Shown here one piece after another: positions 1 to 5,474 of a stretch of 8,931 nt of DNA. The stretch comes from Novosphingopyxis sp042090735 (GTDB taxonomy: Bacteria; Pseudomonadota; Alphaproteobacteria; Sphingomonadales; Sphingomonadaceae). The first letter of the stretch is position 1; each line of letters opens with the position of its first letter. Location of the stretch: assembly GCA_042090735.1 (NCBI GenBank), contig JBELIU010000111.1:1-8931 (forward strand), read 5' to 3'. A program made the translations under genes and the position numbers. The notes below the pieces were generated by a model. It saw nothing but the letters and a program-made list of their open reading frames with translations, was not told where the DNA came from and ran no database searches.

Positions 1-504
1 CAGCGGCTGCTCCCGGTCCAGCCGCAGCTTCACGCTATCGAAAGTCAGCATCCGGTTGACGGTGAAATGCGGCCCGACATCGCGCAGCAGTTCGATATAG
101 CCGAGCTGGCCCAGCCAATCGTCATTGTTGATCATCACCGCATCGGTCGGACCGTCGCCGAATGTCAGGAAGCGTTCGAAGATTTCGCGGATCGATGCGA
201 TATTGGCGGCGATCTGGTCATCCGAAAGCATCTGGCGGCTCTCGTCCTTACCCGATGGATCGCCCACCTTGGTTGTGCCGCCGCCCATGATGACGATCGG
301 CTTATGCCCGGCCTGCTGGAGTTGGCGTAGCATCATGATCGAGACGAGGTGTCCGACATGAAGCGACGGTCCGGTGGCATCGAACCCGATATAGCCCGGC
401 ACGATCTCCTTGTTCGCCAGCGCATCGAGGCCTTCGGCGTCCGTCAGTTGATGGATGTAGCCGCGCTCATCGAGCGTGCGAAGGAGATCGGAGGCATAGG
501 TCAT
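1..504 (-). CDS. tyrS: Tyrosyl-tRNA synthetase, N-terminal 168 residues (partial)
   Basis: This cytoplasmic class I aminoacyl-tRNA synthetase charges tRNA-Tyr with tyrosine using ATP. The reading frame runs leftward from ATG 504 and is still open at base 1, giving 168 residues of a protein that is usually a little over 400. The start MTYASDLLRTL is followed by YIGFDATGPSLHVGHL, which holds the class I HIGH signature as HVGH (residues 49-52), and then by GGGTTKVGDPSGKDESRQM (residues 74-92), the typical TyrRS active-site segment. The KMSKS loop and the S4-like tRNA-binding domain lie outside the window. No convincing Shine-Dalgarno precedes ATG 504, but the frame upstream has no better start. 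It diverges from the DOMON-like gene across 131 bases. Identification is by the motifs and is very secure. Confidence 0.97.
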   Translation of the reverse strand, partial: MTYASDLLRTLDERGYIHQLTDAEGLDALANKEIVPGYIGFDATGPSLHVGHLVSIMMLRQLQQAGHKPIVIMGGGTTKVGDPSGKDESRQMLSDDQIAANIASIREIFERFLTFGDGPTDAVMINNDDWLGQLGYIELLRDVGPHFTVNRMLTFDSVKLRLDREQPL

Positions 505-635
505 GGCGGCAGGGGTTACATCGGCGGCGCGGCGGGGCCAAGAGGGATCGGTCGATCGGCTTCTGCAAAAAATTAGCGGGGCAAGGGGCTTCAAACGGCT
601 TCGACAGTCGGCATGCAAAGGTTTAATACCAACGA
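505..635. promoter_or_regulatory. Divergent intergenic region between tyrS and the DOMON-like gene
   Basis: These 131 bases must hold the start signals of both tyrS (leftward) and the DOMON-like gene (rightward). Rightward, TCGACA (601-606, five of six matches to TTGACA) and TTTAAT (622-627, five of six to TATAAT) are separated by 15 bases, shorter than the usual 16-18. The predicted transcript would begin at about 634-636, that is at the start codon. Leftward I see no convincing promoter hexamer pair and no T-box leader. The promoter is inference from two hexamers only. Confidence 0.3.
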
Positions 636-1199
636 ATGACCGAACCGATTGCGCCATCCGAGTTTCACGAGACCCTGTCCTTGTCGCCCCATCCCAACGG
701 GCCGGTTCCAAGGGACACCGCGCTGGACGTGACGGTACGGCGCACCGCGAGCGGCCTCTGGCTGCGTTATCATCTGGAAATCGCCGAAGAGCGCCTAGCG
801 CTGCCCGATCCAGCAGAGGCGACACGCGCGGACGATCTCTGGCAAACCACCTGTTTCGAGCTGTTCCTGCGCCGCCCAGGTGAGGGCGCCTATGCAGAGT
901 TCAATTTCTCACCGTCTTTCCGCTGGGCAGCCTATAATTTTACCAGCCTTCGCGACGGCATGACGCCGCTCGACTTACCGGCAACGCCCGTGATCGGCAT
1001 GGACGCATCGGCCACCCATTTCGCGCTGGAGGCTGAGCTTGTCTTCCCGTTCGAATGGCGGGTCAAAGCGCTGGAGGCGGCGGTATCGGCCGTGATCGAG
1101 ACGGTGGATGGGGAGAAAAGTTATTGGGCGCTGAAGCATGCCGCGGAGCAGCCGGATTTTCACGACCCCGGAAGCTTCGTCCTCAATTTGCCTGCGTAA
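636..1199 (+). CDS. DOMON-like domain protein (187 aa)
   Basis: This looks like a single-domain DOMON-like protein of the subgroup that domain databases name after MurB-associated proteins. DOMON folds are beta sandwiches that bind haem or sugars; the ligand of this subgroup is not known to me. The family pattern is visible in order: DDLWQTTCFELFL (residues 66-78), FNFSPSFRWAAYNF (89-102), and SYWALKHAAEQPDFH (162-176), close to the usual ending of these proteins. There is no signal peptide or membrane segment, so it should be cytoplasmic. The ATG at 636 has no well-placed Shine-Dalgarno (AAAGG at 617-621 is 14 bases away). The gene lies 111-126 bases before namZ on the same strand, which suggests a role with cell-wall sugar salvage, but that is inference from position. 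Family assignment is from remembered motifs. Confidence 0.8.
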   Translation: MTEPIAPSEFHETLSLSPHPNGPVPRDTALDVTVRRTASGLWLRYHLEIAEERLALPDPAEATRADDLWQTTCFELFLRRPGEGAYAEFNFSPSFRWAAYNFTSLRDGMTPLDLPATPVIGMDASATHFALEAELVFPFEWRVKALEAAVSAVIETVDGEKSYWALKHAAEQPDFHDPGSFVLNLPA

Positions 1200-1312
1200 G
1201 CTACTGACTTTTAGGCTGTAACGAATTTGTCTGCAGCTCGGCACTGGCCCCGCACGCGTCTCTCGGTTTAAAGCGAAGCGATAACCGGCCTTCGGCTTTC
1301 CACCGGGACGAT

Positions 1313-1316
1313 GGAG
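1313..1316 (+). promoter_or_regulatory. Shine-Dalgarno that favours a TTG start for namZ
   Basis: GGAG lies nine bases before the in-frame TTG at 1326. The upstream in-frame ATG at 1311 has only GGGA at 1305-1308, two bases away, which is too close to work well. This spacing is the main reason for choosing TTG 1326. Confidence 0.5.
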
Positions 1317-1325
1317 TATATTGGT

Positions 1326-2540
1326 TTGAGCGAGTTCAAATTCGGCATCGATCGCCTTCTTTCGGAACCCGAACTGCGCGCGCCGCTGAAGGGCAAGCGG
1401 GTCGCGCTGGTCGCGCATCCGGCATCGGTGACGGCGGACCTAACCCATTCGATCGATGCGCTTGCCGCGTGCGAGGATATCGATCTGACCGCGGCGTTCG
1501 GCCCCCAGCATGGACTGAAGGGCGACAAACAGGACAACATGGTTGAAACGCCGGATGAGACCGACCGCGTCCATGGCATCCCGGTGTTCAGCCTATACGG
1601 CGATGTGCGCCGCCCGACCGGCCAATCGATGGGCACGTTCGATGTGGTGCTGATCGATCTGCAGGATCTCGGCTGCCGCATCTACACCTTCGTCACGACG
1701 CTTCTCTACTTGATCGAAGCCTGCGCGGCGCATGGCAAGGAAGTCTGGGTACTGGACCGTCCTAACCCCGCCGGCCGCCCGGTGGAGGGCATGACGCTGC
1801 GGCCCGGATATGAAAGCTTCGTCGGCGCAGCGCCGATGCCGATGCGTCATGGCCTGACACTGGGCGAGATGGGCCATTGGTTCATCGACCATTTCGGTAT
1901 CCACGTCGATTACCGTGTCGTCGAGATGCAAGGCTGGCAGCCGGAGGCCGCACCGGGTTTCGGCTGGCCCGATAGTTGCATTTGGATCAACCCCAGCCCC
2001 AACGCGCCGAACCTGTCGATGGCGCGCAGTTATGCCGGTACGGTGATGCTGGAGGGCGCGACGTTGAGCGAGGGCAGGGGTACCACGCGCCCGCTCGAAA
2101 TCTTCGGCGCTCCCGATATCGATGCGCGCGCGGTGATCGACGCGATGCGCGAGGCCGCGCCCGAATGGCTGGAAGGTTGCGGCTTGCGTGAAATCTGGTT
2201 CGAACCGACTTTCCACAAACATGCAGGCAAGCTCTGCCACGGCGTCCACATCCACCCCGAAGGCCGCTTCTACGATCACGCCGCCTTCCGTCCGTGGCGC
2301 TTGCAGGCGCTGGCATTCAAGGCGATCCGCGCGCTCTATCCAGATTACGATCTGTGGCGCGGCATGGACTTCAAATATGAATATACCGAAGGGCATCTGG
2401 CGATCGACATCATCAACGGGGGTCCGGGCTTGCGCGAATGGGTCGACGATCCGGAAGCCACGCCGGGCGATCTGGATGCGCTAACGCACGGCGACGAAGC
2501 CGCCTGGAAAGAGGCGAGACGCGGCTTTTCTATTTATTGA
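1326..2540 (+). CDS. namZ: NamZ-type exo-beta-N-acetylmuramidase (DUF1343, GH171 family)
   Basis: Characterised members of this family (NamZ/YbbC of Bacillus subtilis) remove MurNAc from the non-reducing end of peptidoglycan fragments. With the TTG start the protein has 404 residues, normal for the family; ATG 1311 would add five. Visible family blocks are GKRVALVAHPASVT (23-36), AAFGPQHGLKGDKQDN (56-71), IPVFSLYG (85-92), DLQDLGCRIYTFVTTLLYLI (111-130), LDRPNPAGR (143-151) and LEGATLSEGRGTTRPLEIFG (242-261). No signal peptide is visible, so it should act in the cytoplasm on imported muropeptide pieces, unlike secreted NamZ proteins. As I recall, the characterised enzymes have Glu where this one has Gln61 in the PQHG block; the GDKQDN continuation marks a distinct subgroup. 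It follows the DOMON-like gene and is closely followed by the oxygenase gene. Family is secure; exact substrate is inferred. Confidence 0.9.
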   Translation: MSEFKFGIDRLLSEPELRAPLKGKRVALVAHPASVTADLTHSIDALAACEDIDLTAAFGPQHGLKGDKQDNMVETPDETDRVHGIPVFSLYGDVRRPTGQSMGTFDVVLIDLQDLGCRIYTFVTTLLYLIEACAAHGKEVWVLDRPNPAGRPVEGMTLRPGYESFVGAAPMPMRHGLTLGEMGHWFIDHFGIHVDYRVVEMQGWQPEAAPGFGWPDSCIWINPSPNAPNLSMARSYAGTVMLEGATLSEGRGTTRPLEIFGAPDIDARAVIDAMREAAPEWLEGCGLREIWFEPTFHKHAGKLCHGVHIHPEGRFYDHAAFRPWRLQALAFKAIRALYPDYDLWRGMDFKYEYTEGHLAIDIINGGPGLREWVDDPEATPGDLDALTHGDEAAWKEARRGFSIY

Positions 2541-2542
2541 GG
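2539..2542 (+). promoter_or_regulatory. Shine-Dalgarno of the oxygenase gene, overlapping the namZ stop
   Basis: GAGG overlaps the namZ TGA (2538-2540) and stands six bases before ATG 2549. It supports ATG 2549 over the next ATG at 2555 (12 bases away) and suggests that ribosomes ending namZ can pass directly to the next gene. Confidence 0.6.
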
Positions 2543-2548
2543 CTCTGC

Positions 2549-3751
2549 ATGAGAATGGGTGACAGAAATATCAGTGATGGCGGGTTGGCAAACTTTCTAG
2601 CGCCTACTTCACTCGATCGCTTTCTGTCAGAATGTTACGACAAGGTTCCTTTGCATGTTCCTGCCGATGACGCTGCATCGGATCGGCAAGGACTTATGGA
2701 CAGCGAGACTGTGTCCAAGCTTCTTCGTGGAACGGTCCAATGGCCTGAAAATTCTCTGAAGCTCGTCGCAAACGGGCAGTCTATTGCTCCTGCACATTTT
2801 CACTCTCTGCGAGAATTAGCGAGCGGCGCTCAACAAGTTGCCAACGCGGATTTGATCGAAGGATTGATGCGCATGGGCGCGACGCTCATCATCGATGGGC
2901 TGGAAGACCGGGTCCCCCGCCTTCGACGACTTTGCGAAGGATTGGGCCGTCAGTTTGCAGCAAAGGTTGGCGTCAATCTGTATGCTTCTCAATCCGGGGT
3001 GGCGGGTTTTGCCAGCCATTGCGATCCCCATGAAGTCTTTGCCGTCCAATGCGAGGGCAAGAAGGTCTGGCGCATTTATGCTAACCGCGCGGACCGGCCT
3101 GTTTCAGGTACTATTCTCCGTGATCAGCAAGCGATCGACCGAACAAAGGGGCCGGTTGCGCAAGAAATCCAGATGCGGCCGGGTGACCTTCTCTATATTC
3201 CTCGTGGATATTATCATGACGCCTTGGCCACGAACGGGCCATCTCTGCACCTCACCTTCGGCGTGCAACCGCTTTACGGACTGGCAATATTCGATCTGCT
3301 CCGCGATCTCGCGCGCGACGATACGCGAATGAGGGCTTATTTCCCGTCAGCGAACGATGGGGTGCGGCTTGAACAACATCTCGATCAGATCGCCGAAATC
3401 GTGGTCGACCTCATTCGCAAGCCAGGGCTACGAGAAGACATTGCGGTAAAACAACGTCTTCTGGCCGGCAGGGGAAGTGACGAACCCACCACCTCGTCTC
3501 ATCGTATTTTTTTGCGGACGGACTTGCGCGCTTATGTAGAGCAACCGAGTTCGGGCTCAGTCCTCGTGATCGGCGAAACGGTGGAGCCGGCAGGCTTCCT
3601 GAGCGATGCTGCGCACTGGGCAATATCGCAATCCAGTTTCACGTCATTCCAGCTTGAGGCTCGTTTCGCTCATCATCCAATAAGCGAGATTAACGCATTG
3701 CTGGATGTGTTGCTGAAGCACGGGGCGTTTGTCGAACAAAGCCCTGATTAA
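2549..3751 (+). CDS. JmjC/cupin-like Fe(II)/2-oxoglutarate oxygenase (ROX family), 400 aa
   Basis: This is a cupin-like oxygenase of the ribosomal-oxygenase type (relatives: RoxA/YcfD, MINA53, NO66), enzymes that hydroxylate protein side chains using Fe(II), O2 and 2-oxoglutarate. The metal triad is visible as H157-C-D159 in ASHCDPHEVFAVQCEGKKVW and H223 in MRPGDLLYIPRGYYHDA; the 64-residue spacing fits the family. K171/K172 sit where 2-oxoglutarate is usually bound. The remaining 170 or so residues fit the dimerisation and winged-helix parts of ROX enzymes. The frame could start at 2438, but that would overlap namZ by 103 bases; ATG 2549 has a good Shine-Dalgarno. Five sampled 60-base lines (starting 2581, 2641, 2701, 3001, 3421) have 29, 32, 30, 35 and 34 G+C, against 43 in a namZ line (2101), suggesting separate ancestry. 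The substrate is unknown; a ribosomal protein is only a family-based guess. Confidence 0.86.
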   Translation: MRMGDRNISDGGLANFLAPTSLDRFLSECYDKVPLHVPADDAASDRQGLMDSETVSKLLRGTVQWPENSLKLVANGQSIAPAHFHSLRELASGAQQVANADLIEGLMRMGATLIIDGLEDRVPRLRRLCEGLGRQFAAKVGVNLYASQSGVAGFASHCDPHEVFAVQCEGKKVWRIYANRADRPVSGTILRDQQAIDRTKGPVAQEIQMRPGDLLYIPRGYYHDALATNGPSLHLTFGVQPLYGLAIFDLLRDLARDDTRMRAYFPSANDGVRLEQHLDQIAEIVVDLIRKPGLREDIAVKQRLLAGRGSDEPTTSSHRIFLRTDLRAYVEQPSSGSVLVIGETVEPAGFLSDAAHWAISQSSFTSFQLEARFAHHPISEINALLDVLLKHGAFVEQSPD

Positions 3752-3840
3752 GCTTATCCCCCGAAGCGTCATGCGGACTATCGCGGACTTCATTTGGTCA
3801 CTATCCCTAACTCTGTAGCGGGCTTTCAGACAGGCGAGGA

Positions 3841-3847
3841 AAAGGAG
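3841..3847 (+). promoter_or_regulatory. Strong Shine-Dalgarno for a GTG start
   Basis: AAAGGAG lies seven bases before GTG 3855, ideal spacing. It fixes the start of the PhnA-like gene at a GTG; there is no in-frame ATG nearby. Confidence 0.75.
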
Positions 3848-3854
3848 CCAGACC

Positions 3855-4172
3855 GTGGCCGATGAAGATTATGTCTATGATGAGGAAAGCGGCGAGTGGA
3901 TGCCCGCATCCGAACTGGCGGCCAAGCAGGCGGCCGGTGTGGCGGACGAGGACGGGCCGGTCGAGGTGCGCGACGCGGTGGGCAATGTGCTCAGCGATGG
4001 CGATCAGGTGACCCTGGTCAAGGATCTTGACGTCAAGGGCGCCGGTCAGACGCTCAAACAGGGCACGCTGATCAAGAGCATCCGATTGACCGGTGACGCG
4101 CAGGAAATCGACTGCAAATATCCCGGCATCAAGGGTCTGGTCCTCCGCGCCGAGTTCGTCAAAAAACGCTGA
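3855..4172 (+). CDS. PhnA/YjdM-like small protein without the zinc ribbon (105 aa)
   Basis: The C-terminal two thirds match the PhnA/YjdM family (often labelled alkylphosphonate utilisation protein): VEVRDAVGNVLSDGDQVTLV (36-55), KDLDVKGAGQTLKQGTLIKS (56-75), IRLTGDAQEIDCKYPGIKGL (76-95) and the ending LRAEFVKKR. In the E. coli protein an N-terminal zinc ribbon with four cysteines precedes this. Here that part is replaced by an acidic segment, DYVYDEESGEWMPASELAAK (5-24), with no cysteine; the only one in the protein is Cys86. The phosphonate label is historical, so no such role should be assumed, and no phn genes are present. GTG 3855 is chosen because of the AAAGGAG seven bases upstream. 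It is 103 bases after the oxygenase gene and converges on the VWA gene. Family is confident, function unknown. Confidence 0.88.
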   Translation: MADEDYVYDEESGEWMPASELAAKQAAGVADEDGPVEVRDAVGNVLSDGDQVTLVKDLDVKGAGQTLKQGTLIKSIRLTGDAQEIDCKYPGIKGLVLRAEFVKKR

Positions 4173-4180
4173 AGTGAGCC

Positions 4181-4207
4181 GGAGCGCCGCAGCTCCTGGA
4201 CGGAGCT
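4181..4207. terminator. Possible two-way terminator hairpin between convergent genes
   Basis: The 33-base gap between the PhnA-like and VWA genes holds GGAGC (4181-4185), AGCTCC (4191-4196) and GGAGCT (4202-4207). The middle element can pair with the right one (6-bp perfect stem, 5-base loop) or the left one (5-bp stem, 6-base loop). No T run follows on either strand, so this is at best a weak or Rho-assisted terminator serving both directions. Confidence 0.33.
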
Positions 4208-5390
4208 ACTGGCCCTGCTTTCGGCTGAGCTCGCGCATCGCGTTGTCGAGACCGTCCAGCGTGAGTGGATACATGCGGCCGTCCACCAGATCGCGGATCA
4301 TCTTCACGCTCTGCGAATAGCCCCATTGCCGTTCGGGCATGGGGTTGATCCAGGCCGTGGCTGGATAGGTGTTCGTCAGCCGGTGTAGCCAGACGGCGCC
4401 CGCCTCCTCGTTGAAATGTTCGACGCTGCCGCCCGGATGGCTGATTTCATAAGGGCTCATCGACGCATCCCCGACAACGATCACCTTATAGTCGTGACCA
4501 TATTTGTGCAGGATATCCCAGGTCGGCGTACGCTCACTGAAGCGGCGGCGATTGTCCTTCCATACGCCTTCATAAAGGCAATTGTGGAAATAGAAGAATT
4601 CCAGATTCTTGAATTCGCTGGTCGCCGCGCTGAACAGTTCTTCGGTGAGTTTTATGAACGGGTCCATCGATCCGCCGACGTCCAGAAACAGCAGCAGCTT
4701 CACCGCATTGTGCCGCTCCGGCCGCATACGGATGTCGAGCCAGCCCTGCTTGGCCGTTCCGCGGATCGTGGCGTCGATATCCAGCTCTTCCGCCGCACCC
4801 TCCCGTGCAAAGCGGCGTAATCTGCGCATCGCAACCTTGATGTTGCGGGTGCCCAGCTCGCGGGTGTTGTCGAGATTCTTGAATTCGCGCTTGTCCCAGA
4901 CCTTTACCGCCTTCTTGTGGCGCGATTCCCCGCCGATGCGCACACCCTCCGGATTATAGCCGCTATTGCCATAGGGACTGGTGCCGCCCGTGCCGATCCA
5001 CTTGTTGCCGCCCTGATGGCGCTCCTCCTGCTCCTCCAGCCGCTTCTTCAGCGTGTCCATCAGCTCGTCCCAGTCGCCGATCTTATCGATCGCGGCCATC
5101 TCCTCTTCCGAGAGATATTTTTCGGCAACGGCCTTCAGCCAGTCGAGCGGGATATCGTGCTGCTCCGTCCCATAACTTGTCTCCAAGCCTTTGAATAGTT
5201 TTGAAAACACCTGATCGAAGCGATCCAGCTTGCCCTCATCCTTCACCAAGGTGGCTCGGGCGAGATAATAGAATTCCTCGGGCCGGCGCTCGATCACCTC
5301 CTGCTCGAGCGCTTCCAGCAGCATCAGATGCTCCTTCAGCGTGACCCCGATCCCGGCGCTGCGCAGTTCGTCCATGAAGGCGAAGAACAT
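4206..5390 (-). CDS. CoxE-like VWA domain protein, partner of MoxR ATPase (394 aa)
   Basis: This is a cytoplasmic VWA protein of the CoxE-like type, which works with MoxR AAA+ ATPases to remodel or activate client proteins; in Oligotropha the CoxD/CoxE pair matures CO dehydrogenase. It opens with MFFAFMDELRSAGIGVTLKE and a helical N-terminal region (1-120), then a conserved Gly-rich stretch (WIGTGGTSPYGNSG, 131-144, with RIGGESRHKK from 151), then the VWA domain from about 228. Its metal site reads D237-V-G-G-S241 rather than the classical DxSxS; I recall this as normal for the family. EELFSAATSEFKNLEFFYFH (250-269) and VVGDAS (305-310) follow. ATG 5390 has AGGA about ten bases upstream. The expected partner, moxR, lies on the same strand but is separated by the chemotaxis gene. 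The client is unknown. Confidence 0.92.
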   Translation of the reverse strand: MFFAFMDELRSAGIGVTLKEHLMLLEALEQEVIERRPEEFYYLARATLVKDEGKLDRFDQVFSKLFKGLETSYGTEQHDIPLDWLKAVAEKYLSEEEMAAIDKIGDWDELMDTLKKRLEEQEERHQGGNKWIGTGGTSPYGNSGYNPEGVRIGGESRHKKAVKVWDKREFKNLDNTRELGTRNIKVAMRRLRRFAREGAAEELDIDATIRGTAKQGWLDIRMRPERHNAVKLLLFLDVGGSMDPFIKLTEELFSAATSEFKNLEFFYFHNCLYEGVWKDNRRRFSERTPTWDILHKYGHDYKVIVVGDASMSPYEISHPGGSVEHFNEEAGAVWLHRLTNTYPATAWINPMPERQWGYSQSVKMIRDLVDGRMYPLTLDGLDNAMRELSRKQGQ

Positions 5391-5474
5391 TGTGCGGATT
5401 TCCTATCCTATATTTACGCGTTGCTAACCATCTGGGGGCTAGCACTCGGCGGTATTACAGGGGGAACGATATCA
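5391..5474. promoter_or_regulatory. Divergent intergenic region between VWA and chemotaxis genes
   Basis: These 84 bases separate the start codons of the leftward VWA gene and the rightward chemotaxis gene, so any promoter for either probably lies here or just inside the other gene. TATATT at 5409-5414 is the most -10-like hexamer, but I find no -35 element at correct spacing on either strand and no sigma-54 GG-N10-GC element. Confidence 0.3.
5460..5465 (+). promoter_or_regulatory. Shine-Dalgarno-like run deciding the GTG start of the chemotaxis gene
   Basis: GGGGGA ends nine bases before GTG 5475. The longer frame back to ATG 5328 would overlap the VWA gene by 63 bases and has no such signal, so the shorter product is preferred. 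Confidence 0.5.

Noticed and set aside
1593..2396. 267-codon open frame antisense to namZ
   Set aside because: It lies wholly inside a gene with clear family motifs, has no recognisable protein features, and long antisense frames are expected in GC-rich coding DNA.
2438..2548. N-terminal extension of the oxygenase gene by 37 codons
   Set aside because: It overlaps the end of namZ, is Arg/Gly/Ser-rich, and ATG 2549 has a better-spaced Shine-Dalgarno.
3771..3818. 15-residue open frame (MRTIADFIWSLSLTL) downstream of the oxygenase gene, considered as a possible modified-peptide precursor
   Set aside because: No Shine-Dalgarno and no core or leader features; frames this short occur by chance.
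4161..4172. A6 run followed by C near the end of the PhnA-like gene as a frameshift site
   Set aside because: The run is read as AAA AAA C, not in the frame required for a -1 slippery heptamer, and the C-terminus FVKKR matches the family without a shift.
5391..5474. Sigma-54 or flagellar-type promoter for the chemotaxis gene
   Set aside because: No GG-N10-GC element was found in the gap on either strand.
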